Below, one piece after another: positions 34,732 to 42,508 of a stretch of DNA of 64,000 nucleotides. Each line of letters begins with the position of its first letter. Position 1 is the stretch's first letter. The position numbers and the translations under genes are program-made. Source of the DNA: Streptomyces sp. A2-16 (GTDB lineage: Bacteria > Actinomycetota > Actinomycetes > Streptomycetales > Streptomycetaceae); NCBI RefSeq assembly GCF_018128905.1, contig NZ_CP063808.1, positions 3,596,001-3,660,000 of the forward strand. The letters run 5' to 3'. A model generated the notes under the pieces. It saw only the letters and a list, made by a program, of their open reading frames with translations. It was not told the DNA's origin and made no database searches.

Positions 34732-36840
34732 CTACCTGTCGTTCCAGGACTCGTAACCGCGGGCTCCGGCCCCGGGGAAGCCGGGCTCGGTGAAGGCGGC
34801 CAGGGCCATGGTGTCGGTGTCGGAATCCGCCGCCGTCCCGCGATAGGTGATCGTGTCCGGGAGCATCGCCAGTGCCGTCGTGCCCTGTCCCTCCTCGGAC
34901 GGGCGCAGCTGGACGCGGATGCCGTGCCGGTCCGCGAGCCGGCCCACCACGTACAGGCCCATGCGCTGGGAGATCGCCACGTCCACGGTGGGCGGCTCTG
35001 CCAGGTTGTGGTTGATGTCGGCCAGCTCCTCCGGCGGCAGACCGATCCCCCGGTCGTGGACCTCGACCATGATGCGGCCGTCGGGCAGCCGTGCCGCGGT
35101 GACCCGCACCCGGGACTGCGGCGGCGAGAACGTCGTCGCGTTCTCCAGGAGTTCGGCCAGCAGGTGCACCAGGTCGGTCACCGCACGGCCGTGGATCTCG
35201 GCCTCCGGCACGCCCGACAGCTCGACCCGCTCGTACTGCTCGACCTCCGAGGCCGCGGCGCGGATCACGTCGACCAGGGGAAGCGGCTGGTCCCACTGCT
35301 GGGCGGGGGTCTCGCCGCCGAGGACGAGGAGGTTCTCGCCGTTGCGGCGCACCCGGGTGGCGAGGTGGTCCATCCTGAAGAGGTTCTCCAGCTGGTCGGG
35401 GTCGGCCTCCTTGCCCTCGAGGTCGGTGATCAGGGCGAGTTGACGTTCGATCAGCGACTGGTTGCGGCGTGCCAGGTTGCTGAAGATCGTGTTGATGTTG
35501 GCGCGCAGCAGGGCCTGTTCGGCGGCGAGCCGGACCGCCTCGCGGTGGACATGGTCGAAGGCGCGGGCGACCTCGCCGATCTCGTCCGTGGTGGTGATCG
35601 GGATCGGGGTCACCTGGGCGTCGACCCGGCCCGGGATGGCCCGGGTGAGCTGGGTGAGCAGGGTGGGCAGACGCTGCCCGGCGATCTCGTGGGCCGAGGC
35701 GCTCAGCCGGCGCATGCTGCTGCTCATCGTCCGGGCCACCCAGGCGGCGAGGAGGAAGGCGACGAGGACCGCGGCGAGCACCAGCGCCGCGTTGATGACG
35801 GCGTCGTTGCGGGCGTCGTCGGCGATGCTGTGGGCGTCGGCGAGCGCGGAGTCGGTCAGGTACACCTCGACGCTGCGGTACGCGTCGAAACTGAGGGTGG
35901 AGGCGGCGAAGAACGTCTCGGGTGTGATGCCCTGCGCGGCGAGCTGCGCGGCCGACTTGCCCGAGGCGATCTCGCGGGTCATCGTGTCCAGGCTCGGCGG
36001 GGCCACGAAGGTCCTCCCGGCCGCCTCGGCCTGCGTCCGGGCCCGGGCGGCCTGTTCCCTGCCCTGCCGCTCCGCGTCGGACAGTGCCTCGCGCAGCCGG
36101 GTCATGTCCCCGGCGGTGCCGGCACCGGCGTACTCCTGGAGCGCCACCTGTTCGAGATAGACGTAGGAGCTGAAGGAGCCGAGCTGGGCCTGGAGTTCGC
36201 CCGTGGCGAGCTTGCTGCGGTCCTCGACCAGGAGGTGGGTGCCGATCGCCCGGATCAGGGACTCGGCGGCCTGGGTGAGGGAGGCGGCGTACAGGGTGCG
36301 GCCGAAGCTCGCCTGGTTGCTGCTGCCGAAGCCGAGCTCGTTGGAGATCTCCATCAGCGGGTGCTGGACGGCGTGGTAGCTCTCCTCGGTCTGCACGCCG
36401 GTCAGCCGGGACGTGAACGCGTTCGCGCGCACGGTCCCGAGCTGCTTCTCACCGAGGCGGACCAGTTCGACGCGGCGCAGCAGGCCGGCGGTCCGCGGCA
36501 TCCGCTCCACCGCCTCGTCGAACTTCTCGGCGTCCGCGTCGGTGACCGCCCGGGCCTTGGCGACCACGCTCGACGTCCGGTCGCCCTTGACCAGGGGGAT
36601 CACCGACACATCGCGTTCGTCGATGGCGTCGCTGGCGTACTTGTTCGCCGCCTGCACCAGTTCGGCCACCCGGACCGCGTTGTCGGCGTTCTGCCAGGTG
36701 TCCACGGAGCGCTTGACGCGGATGCCGCCGAGGACGAGGGCCACGATCACCGGGATGAGGAGGATGGCCTGCAGTTTTCTGGCCACGCGCCAGTTGCGGG
36801 TTCCCCATCCCCGGCGGGTGGCGGTCGGTGTGTTCGACAA
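34732..36840 (-). CDS. Nitrate/nitrite-sensing-domain histidine kinase-like protein (CvnA-like), orphan
   Basis: A 702-residue membrane protein. It has a helix at residues 22-42, an extracytoplasmic NIT-type sensor to about 345, a second helix (ALVLAAVLVAFLLAAWVART), a HAMP segment, and a region (FSNLARRNQSLIERQLALI) that replaces the usual H-box and lacks a phosphorylatable histidine. A HATPase_c domain follows (ELLENATTFSPPQS, DRGIGLPPEELADIN, GLYVVGRLADRHGI). This matches the first protein of Streptomyces conservons. The roadblock, DUF742 and GTPase genes that normally follow are missing; the aldo/keto reductase is next. Start TTG after GTGAGG. Confidence 0.88.
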   Translation of the reverse strand: MSNTPTATRRGWGTRNWRVARKLQAILLIPVIVALVLGGIRVKRSVDTWQNADNAVRVAELVQAANKYASDAIDERDVSVIPLVKGDRTSSVVAKARAVTDADAEKFDEAVERMPRTAGLLRRVELVRLGEKQLGTVRANAFTSRLTGVQTEESYHAVQHPLMEISNELGFGSSNQASFGRTLYAASLTQAAESLIRAIGTHLLVEDRSKLATGELQAQLGSFSSYVYLEQVALQEYAGAGTAGDMTRLREALSDAERQGREQAARARTQAEAAGRTFVAPPSLDTMTREIASGKSAAQLAAQGITPETFFAASTLSFDAYRSVEVYLTDSALADAHSIADDARNDAVINAALVLAAVLVAFLLAAWVARTMSSSMRRLSASAHEIAGQRLPTLLTQLTRAIPGRVDAQVTPIPITTTDEIGEVARAFDHVHREAVRLAAEQALLRANINTIFSNLARRNQSLIERQLALITDLEGKEADPDQLENLFRMDHLATRVRRNGENLLVLGGETPAQQWDQPLPLVDVIRAAASEVEQYERVELSGVPEAEIHGRAVTDLVHLLAELLENATTFSPPQSRVRVTAARLPDGRIMVEVHDRGIGLPPEELADINHNLAEPPTVDVAISQRMGLYVVGRLADRHGIRVQLRPSEEGQGTTALAMLPDTITYRGTAADSDTDTMALAAFTEPGFPGAGARGYESWNDR

Positions 36841-36951
36841 GTTGGCCTCACGGTTCTGGTTCGCCTCGCGCGTCCTGCACTTCTAACAACGCGGCGCACC
36901 GGGGGGGTTGTTCAGATCGGCCCGCCGGGCGACGCGGCCCGTCGTCCGGGG

Positions 36952-36978
36952 TGTCACAGATTCCGTCGCTGTCCTGTC
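36952..36978 (+). promoter_or_regulatory. ECF41-type promoter upstream of the NmrA-like gene
   Basis: TGTCACA is followed after exactly 16 bp by TGTC. As I recall it, the published ECF41 motif is TGTCACA-N16-CGTC, so the match is complete except for one base. It ends 36 bp before the start codon, and an ECF41 sigma-factor gene lies 0.5 kb downstream. Confidence 0.75.
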
Positions 36979-37014
36979 CTGCTGAGGAGAACCCGAACAG
37001 GAAGGAAGACAGAG

Positions 37015-37755
37015 ATGAAGATCGTCGTCATCGGAGGTACGGGCCGGATCGGGTCGCAGGTGGTGAACCTGCTCCAGGACCGCGGCCACGAGGCCGTGGC
37101 GGCCGCGCCCAGCACGGGTGTGGACACCCTCACCGGCGAGGGCCTGGCGGAGGTGCTCAAGGGCGCGGACGTGGTCGTGGACGTGGCGAACTCCCCGTCC
37201 TTCGAGAAGGACGCCGCCCTCGACTTCTTCACGCGCGCCATGCGCAATCTCACCGCGGCGGAGCGGGACGCAGGGGTCCGCCACCATGTGGCGCTCTCCA
37301 TCATCGGCGTCGACGAGGTGCCCGAGCTCGGCTACTACCTGGCCAAGGTCGCCCAGGAGGAGGCCGTGCGCGCGAGCGGGGTGCCCTTCTCCATCGTGCG
37401 GGTCGGACAGTTCTTCGAGTTCGTCGCGCCGGTGATGGACCTGACCACCCAGGGCCAGGAGGTGCACCTGCCCTCCACGCAGCTGCGCCCGATCGCCGCC
37501 GCGGAGGTCGCCGCCGTCGTCGCGGAGACGGCCCAGGGCGAGCCGGTGAACGGCCTGCGCCTCAAGGCGGGCCCCGAGATCCACCGCCTCGACCGGCTCG
37601 CGGAGATCACCCTGGCGGCGAAGCCGGACGGCCGCACCGTCGTCACCGACGAGAGCGCCGGCATGTTCGCGGGCATCCCGGACGGCGTCCTGACCGGCGA
37701 CGACACGGTGGAGACGGCGTCCACCCGCTACGAGGACTGGCTCAACCAGACCTGA
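37015..37755 (+). CDS. NmrA-like NAD(P)-binding oxidoreductase, probable ECF41 target
   Basis: A 246-residue atypical SDR. KIVVIGGTGRIGSQVVNLL at the N-terminus is the NAD(P)-binding GxxGxxG loop. GVDEVPELGYYLAKVAQEEAV near residue 108 includes a YxxxK-like pair, and SIVRVGQFFEFV follows. Such genes are standard partners of ECF41 sigma factors (carboxymuconolactone decarboxylase, oxidoreductase or epimerase). Start after GGAAGGAAG, with an ECF41-type promoter just upstream. A 478-bp repeat-rich gap separates it from the convergent sigma gene. Confidence 0.87.
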   Translation: MKIVVIGGTGRIGSQVVNLLQDRGHEAVAAAPSTGVDTLTGEGLAEVLKGADVVVDVANSPSFEKDAALDFFTRAMRNLTAAERDAGVRHHVALSIIGVDEVPELGYYLAKVAQEEAVRASGVPFSIVRVGQFFEFVAPVMDLTTQGQEVHLPSTQLRPIAAAEVAAVVAETAQGEPVNGLRLKAGPEIHRLDRLAEITLAAKPDGRTVVTDESAGMFAGIPDGVLTGDDTVETASTRYEDWLNQT

Positions 37756-38233
37756 CCCGACCGGAAGGACCGTCCCGATTCCGCGCCACCGCCTCGGATG
37801 GGCCCCGGGTGAGCGGGGGGGCAGGTGGGCGGTGGGGTGGTGCGGGGTGCGGGGTGCGGGGTGCGGGGTGCGGGGTGCGGCGGGCCGGTGCGGTGCCGGT
37901 GGCCGCAGAACCGCGTACCGGGTCCGGCGGCCGGGCTGGGGCTGTGATGGTGCGGTGCGGTGCGGGGGTGGCCGGTGTGGTGTCGGCTGCTGCTGGATGG
38001 CCTGTCGCCGGACCGTCTGCCGGGTCCCGCGGACGGGCCAGGGGTGTTGGGCTGGGTTCCGGCTGCGGGGGTCTGTGCGAGGCCGGTTGCCGCCGAACCG
38101 CCTACCTGGTCCCGCAGATCGCCCAGGGGCGCGGCTGGAACGACCCCGAGGTGCGGTGGGCCGGTGCGGTACCGGCCCACCGTCGACCCGCTGCCGCATC
38201 CCGCGGCCCCGGCGTGCCCCCGCCCCGCGGCCC
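37756..38233. other. Gene-free gap with GTGCGGG heptamer repeats
   Basis: 478 bp between the converging NmrA-like and ECF41 genes. It begins with (GTGCGGG) tandem repeats, then degenerate GCTGTGG/GCCGG words. No frame has credible coding character and no terminator hairpin is clear. Confidence 0.6.
37840..37880. repeat. Heptanucleotide tandem repeat (GTGCGGG) x5.9
   Basis: Five perfect GTGCGGG units and a sixth that fails only at the last base follow one another without interruption. Such short GC minisatellites can slip during replication. Confidence 0.85.
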
Positions 38234-39151
38234 CTAGGGCTCCTGGCGCACGAGCCGGTTCGACGACCGCTCGTACGCCCGGAGCTTCTCCGGTGCCAGT
38301 ACCCAGTAGAGCCCGTCGATGCGATCCCCGCTGATCGTCGCGCTCACCAGGCCCACGGTCTCCCCGTCCCTGCGGATGAGCAGGCTGGGCAGACCGTTGG
38401 CCTCGGCCATCGAGAAATCGGCCCCGGGGATGAACTTGTTGACGAAGGCGCTGATGCGGGCCACCCGCTCCGCGCCCACCACCTCGAGCCGCGCCACGCC
38501 CCGCAGACCGTTGCCGTCGGCGTAGGCGACCACGTCGGCCGACAGCACGCTCTCCAGGGCGGCCACGTCACCGTGCCGCGCCGCCGCGACGAACGCGTCC
38601 AGCAGTCGCCGCAGCTCCGCCGTGTCGACGGGATCACGGCGCTCGGCGGACAGCCGCTTGCGGGCCCGGCTGACGATCTGCCGCACATTGGCCTGGGTCA
38701 GTTGGACGATGCCCGCGATCTCGTCGTAGGGGTAGGCGAACGCCTCCCGCAGCACGTACGCCGCCCGCTCCACGGGGTTCAGCTTCTCCAGGACCAGCAG
38801 CACGGCCAGCTCCAGCGCCTCACCGCGCTCCGCGCCGACCTGCGGATCCACACCGGTGTCCACGGGCTCCGGCAGCCACGGCCCGATGTACGCCTCCCGT
38901 CGCACCCGCGCCGACTGGGCCACGTTGATCGCCAGCCGCGTGGTGATCTTCGCGAGGAACGCCCCGGGATTCAGCACCGCGCCCCGGTCGGCGTCCTGCC
39001 ACCGCAGCCACACGTCCTGCACGACGTCCTCGGCCTCGGACACACTGCCCAGGATCCGGTAGGCGATCCCGAACAGCCGGGGACGCAGTCGTTGGAACGC
39101 GTCCGCCTCCTCGTCGAGAGAGCCGTCGGCCGGCGGCGGAAGCTTGTCCAT
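38234..39151 (-). CDS. ECF41 family RNA polymerase sigma factor with C-terminal SnoaL-like domain
   Basis: A 305-residue SigJ-type sigma factor. Region 2 (PRLFGIAYRILGSVSEAEDVV) occupies residues 20-90, the linker YIGPWLPEP is typical of ECF41, and region 4 (ERAAYVLREAFAYPYDEIA, then ANVRQIVSRARKRL) ends near residue 170. The extra C-terminal NTF2-like domain (residues 180-300) includes YADGNGLRGVARL, the ECF41 self-regulatory domain. No anti-sigma gene is nearby, as expected: the extension replaces it. Its likely target promoter lies 1.3 kb away, upstream of the NmrA-like gene. Confidence 0.92.
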   Translation of the reverse strand: MDKLPPPADGSLDEEADAFQRLRPRLFGIAYRILGSVSEAEDVVQDVWLRWQDADRGAVLNPGAFLAKITTRLAINVAQSARVRREAYIGPWLPEPVDTGVDPQVGAERGEALELAVLLVLEKLNPVERAAYVLREAFAYPYDEIAGIVQLTQANVRQIVSRARKRLSAERRDPVDTAELRRLLDAFVAAARHGDVAALESVLSADVVAYADGNGLRGVARLEVVGAERVARISAFVNKFIPGADFSMAEANGLPSLLIRRDGETVGLVSATISGDRIDGLYWVLAPEKLRAYERSSNRLVRQEP

Positions 39152-39227
39152 GAGCCGATGCTACGGCGGCCCCGCACACGGCCGAACACCCAGCGCGCCG
39201 GACGGCCGCCGTACGGCCCGACCGCTC

Positions 39228-40349
39228 TCAGACCCGCAGCGAGCGGCGGACCGTCAGGACGGCCACGTCGTCGTGCGGTCCGCCGGGCCCGGCGAAGGCG
39301 CGGGCGTCGTCGTGCAGGACCTGCGGGAGCTCGGTGGGGGAGAGACCGACGTACTTCGTCAGGCGCTCGTCGACCGGGTAGAACGTGCCGTCCGCGGAGC
39401 GGGTCTCCGTCAGACCGTCGGTGCTCAGCAGCAGTGTCGCGCCGTCGGGGAACTCGAACCAGCCGACCGTCGTGGGCTCGTGGGCGAGCTCGGCCAGGCC
39501 CAGCGGGACGCCGGGCTCCAGCTCGGGGGTGGTGACCGTCCCTTCGTACAGCACGTGCGGCAGGACGTGTCCGCAGTTGACGGCCTGCACCTCGGTGCCC
39601 GTGTCGACGCAGACGACGAGGGCGGTCACGAAGCGTTCGTCGTCGCCGGTGTGCGTGGCGTAGGAGTTGTGCCGTACGACGGCCGCGTCGAGGGCGTCCA
39701 CCAGCGCTGTGAGGGTGGGCTCGCGGTGCGCCGCCTCCCGGAACGCGCCGATGACGGCGAACGCGGAGCCCACGGCGGCGAGCCCCTTGCCCTGCACGTC
39801 GCCGATCAGCACCCGGGTCCCGAAGGGCGAGTCGACGACGTCGTAGATGTCCCCGCCGACGAGCCGCTCCTCCTGGAGCGGCTCGTACACGCCGTTGACC
39901 AGGACGTCGTCGGTGAGCAGGGGCAGGGGGTGCAGGATGTGGCGCTGCATGGCCGCGGCGGTGGACCGCAGCCGCAGCATCGCGTCCTCGCGTCTGATCC
40001 GGCGGTGGCAGCCGTAGACGGAGGTCGCCGCCAGGGCGACGGTGAACAGGATCAGCAGGAGCCGGTCGAACCAGTGCCCGGCGTCGCGGTCCCGCAGCAG
40101 CACGCTGGCGGTGACGACGAGCGTGGTCCACACGGCCACGAACGCCGTCTGCCGGACCGTGCCGAGGGCCGAGGCGGCACCCGGCAGGAACACCAGGAGA
40201 CCCAGGAGCCACACCTCGGACCCGGACAGCGCGCCGAGGAACTCGACCAGGGCCGTCACGGTCACGACCGCGGCCACCAGTTGGGCGTCGCCCGGGGGCT
40301 CGATGGCGTCGAAGGTGTCGCCGGGTCTCTTGCGGCGGCTACCGGTCAT
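39228..40349 (-). CDS. Membrane-anchored RsbU/SpoIIE-type serine phosphatase
   Basis: A 373-residue protein. Residues 25-110 contain three to four membrane helices (for example VVTVTALVEFLGAL and LLLILFTVALAATSVYG). After a coiled linker (LRLRSTAAAMQRHILHPLP), residues 160-370 form a PP2C/SpoIIE phosphatase: GGDIYDVV with metal-binding Asp, GDVQGKGLAAV, LLLSTDGLTETR and HDDVAVL. These enzymes dephosphorylate anti-sigma antagonists. No antagonist or switch kinase gene is adjacent. Start after GGGAG. It lies 76 bp upstream of the ECF41 gene on the same strand. Confidence 0.9.
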   Translation of the reverse strand: MTGSRRKRPGDTFDAIEPPGDAQLVAAVVTVTALVEFLGALSGSEVWLLGLLVFLPGAASALGTVRQTAFVAVWTTLVVTASVLLRDRDAGHWFDRLLLILFTVALAATSVYGCHRRIRREDAMLRLRSTAAAMQRHILHPLPLLTDDVLVNGVYEPLQEERLVGGDIYDVVDSPFGTRVLIGDVQGKGLAAVGSAFAVIGAFREAAHREPTLTALVDALDAAVVRHNSYATHTGDDERFVTALVVCVDTGTEVQAVNCGHVLPHVLYEGTVTTPELEPGVPLGLAELAHEPTTVGWFEFPDGATLLLSTDGLTETRSADGTFYPVDERLTKYVGLSPTELPQVLHDDARAFAGPGGPHDDVAVLTVRRSLRV

Positions 40350-40655
40350 GGGTGCTCCCGGGCAGGGCAGGTGGTGATCTCCTCCTACGGTAAGCAGGCC
40401 CGCTCCGGCCCGGCGCAGCGCCCCGCCGATCCGGACGCCGGCGTTTCCCGGCCCCCCGCCACCCCGGCGGAGCTGCGTGCCGAGCTCCTCGGCGATCCGG
40501 TCCGGCATGAACGCCGAGGACGCCCGGACGCGTTCCTCCCAGGCGAGGACGCAGGGATTCCGAGAACCAGGCGAGGACGCAGGGGTTCCGAGAACCAGGC
40601 GAGGACGCAGGGGTTCCGAGAGCTCGCCGCAGGCGGCCGCCCCGGTCGTGCCGGC
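40350..40655. other. Gene-free gap carrying a 28-bp triplicated repeat
   Basis: 306 bp between the phosphatase start and the stop of the Fis-type regulator, both read on the minus strand. Besides the triplicated repeat it contains only the phosphatase leader and a GC-rich stretch without credible coding frame. Confidence 0.6.
40541..40624. repeat. Three tandem 28-bp units (AGGCGAGGACGCAGGGGTTC core)
   Basis: Units lie at 40541-40568, 40569-40596 and 40597-40624. The first differs by one base (GGGATTCC for GGGGTTCC) and the third diverges in its last four bases. There are no spacers, so it is not a CRISPR. Similar GC-rich words recur between genes in Streptomyces, as far as I recall. Confidence 0.88.
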
Positions 40656-42368
40656 TCAGCCCTCGTACTCCCGCAGTTTGCGGTACAGCGTCGCCCGCCC
40701 GATGCCGAGGGCCGCCGCCGCGCGGGACTTGTTGCCGCCGTGGCGGCGCAGGGTCTCGAGGATCGTTGCGCGTTCGGCGTGTTCCATCGGGCTGAGCGGC
40801 CGGACGGCTGGGCCCTCGCGCACGGTGTCCGGCAGTTCGGCCCGGCGGACCGGCCCCAGGACCCGCCGGTGTTCCGCCAACGCCTGCACGACATGGGCGA
40901 GTTCGGTGACGTTCCCGGGCCACGGATGCTGTTCGAGCGCGCGCAGGGTGTCCAGGGCCCAGGCCAGCGGAGGACTGCCGGGCGCGGGGCGCGGCGCGAG
41001 GGCGGGCAGCAACTCCCTGATGTCCTCGGCGCGTTCCCGCAACGGCGGCAGTACGACCGTGCGGGCGGCCAGCTTGTCGAGGAGCCGTTGCAGACAGGGG
41101 CCGGGCGGGGTTCCGGGGGTGTGGGTGAGCAGCAGCCAGGTGTCCGGGTGCGCGTCGAGCAGGGAGTTGAGGGTGGCCACGGCGGGCTGCGTCAGCCGCT
41201 CGGCGTGCCGGAGGATGAGAGGGCTCCCCGCGGCCCACGCCGTCAGATCCCCTTCGAGCGCGCCGTCCTCGGCGGCGTCGACCGTCCGGACGTCCGCCCG
41301 CCCCAGCAGTTCCCGGGCCAGCGCGGTCTTCCCCGTCCCCCGTTCCCCGGTCAGCAGCACGGGCTCGGGGGAGCGGACCAGCTCGGCGGCGCGTTCCACG
41401 GCGTACCGCCACGGCAGCGAGGACCCGGCCAGCCGGGGCAGCGGCCGTGGTCTGGGCCTCGGTGTGCCCTCCGCCCGAGGCTCCAGGACGGCCACGATCC
41501 CCACGACCGCGCCCTGGTGGCGCACCGGCTCGATCCGGGCGTCGCATCCCGCTCCCTCGGGCAGTTCGGCGGCCGCCGGCGCGTCGGAGTGCCGTGCCGC
41601 CGTCGCCGTGCGCTCGAGGACCCGGAGCACCTGCGGTGTCATCAACCGCTCCGCCGCCGCGCTGATCAGGCGGTTGCGGCCGTCGAGCGCGGCCACCGCG
41701 CGGTCCTCGCCGCGCGCGGCCCGCACATAGGCGTCCAGGAGGACCTGTTCGGGACGCCCCGCCCGGGCCAGGAGTTCGGCCTCGACCGCGAGGGCGGCGG
41801 CCTCGGCGAGTGCCGCCTGCGGGTGCGGCGGGCAGCCGCCGCACAGGTGGGAGGCGACGGTGAGGGTGCCGAGGGCCTGTCCGCTCCTCGGTGCGAGGAC
41901 CGGGACGCTGACCGCCGACACGTCCTGCCACACGTCGAGGAAGTGCTCGGGCCCGTGCACCTCCGCGCGGCGCCGACTGCGCAGGGCGAGGGCCGCGCTG
42001 TTGTGGCCGACCTCCTGCTCCGACAGCCCCGGGCAGCGGGCGAGCCCCGGCGCGCTCCCGGACGTCCACAGCACGCGCAGCCGCGCGTCGGTGAGGAGAA
42101 GGACGGAGCGGCCGGTGTCCAGAGCGGGGGCGATCCGCTGGAGCACCGGACGTGCGGCGCCGAGCAGGGGCGACTCGGCCGGCCGGGGCGGCGCGGCCGG
42201 GGGCTCCTCAAGGTCGTGCGGTACGCCGAAGAACCTGGCCCGCCGCCAGGCCGCGAGAACCTCCTCCGGCACCCCGTCGGGCAGCGGGCGCCCGGACAGG
42301 AAGCGCTCCCGCGCCACTCGCAGCGGTGGGAGGGCGTGGACTGCGGGGGAGGGCTCTGTGGTGGTCAC
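40656..42368 (-). CDS. AcoR-like Fis-type transcriptional activator lacking the sigma-54 contact motif
   Basis: A 570-residue protein. The N-terminal GAF-like sensor (residues 60-220) includes QEVGHNSAALALRSRRRAEV and LCGGCPPH, features of AcoR-type activators. A degenerate AAA domain follows: Walker A GERGTGKT is intact, but the GAFTGA loop is replaced (AEDGALEGD) and Walker B is lost. The C-terminal Fis helix-turn-helix reads LRRHGGNKSRAAAALGIGRATLYRKLREY. This is expected because Streptomyces has no sigma-54. It is divergent from the hydroxyquinol operon with a 9+5+9 palindrome between them. Start GTG. Confidence 0.88.
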   Translation of the reverse strand: MTTTEPSPAVHALPPLRVARERFLSGRPLPDGVPEEVLAAWRRARFFGVPHDLEEPPAAPPRPAESPLLGAARPVLQRIAPALDTGRSVLLLTDARLRVLWTSGSAPGLARCPGLSEQEVGHNSAALALRSRRRAEVHGPEHFLDVWQDVSAVSVPVLAPRSGQALGTLTVASHLCGGCPPHPQAALAEAAALAVEAELLARAGRPEQVLLDAYVRAARGEDRAVAALDGRNRLISAAAERLMTPQVLRVLERTATAARHSDAPAAAELPEGAGCDARIEPVRHQGAVVGIVAVLEPRAEGTPRPRPRPLPRLAGSSLPWRYAVERAAELVRSPEPVLLTGERGTGKTALARELLGRADVRTVDAAEDGALEGDLTAWAAGSPLILRHAERLTQPAVATLNSLLDAHPDTWLLLTHTPGTPPGPCLQRLLDKLAARTVVLPPLRERAEDIRELLPALAPRPAPGSPPLAWALDTLRALEQHPWPGNVTELAHVVQALAEHRRVLGPVRRAELPDTVREGPAVRPLSPMEHAERATILETLRRHGGNKSRAAAALGIGRATLYRKLREYEG

Positions 42369-42415
42369 GACGTCCCCACCGTAGCGGGTTCGGTTGAACA
42401 GGCAACGACTGCGGG

Positions 42416-42438
42416 GGGTGTCTCGTATTGAGACACCC
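42416..42438. promoter_or_regulatory. Perfect 9-bp inverted repeat operator (GGGTGTCTC-N5-GAGACACCC)
   Basis: A perfect palindrome with a 5-bp centre lies in the 140-bp gap between the Fis-type regulator and the hydroxyquinol operon. Its TGTCTC...GAGACA core is the kind of site bound by Fis-type activators of the AcoR group. It is 71 bp upstream of the monooxygenase start. Confidence 0.75.
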
Positions 42439-42508
42439 GCACCGGAGCGCACCGCACCATGATCACTACTGTCCGTCGTCCGTGTTCCGTCCCCGCCAGG
42501 AGCGCCCC

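Noticed and set aside
33529..37755. A continuous plus-strand open frame of about 1,400 codons
   Set aside because: It is antisense to the MarR, aldo/keto reductase and kinase genes over most of its length; it stays open only because G/C-ended codons make stops rare. Only its last 247 codons, from 37015, with a good ribosome-binding site, are a real gene.
40541..40624. Possible CRISPR array from the 28-bp repeats
   Set aside because: The units are directly adjacent with no spacers and there are no cas genes.
40656..42368. Sigma-54-dependent activator
   Set aside because: The GAFTGA loop and Walker B are missing, and I know of no sigma-54 in Streptomyces; it is kept as a Fis-type regulator only.
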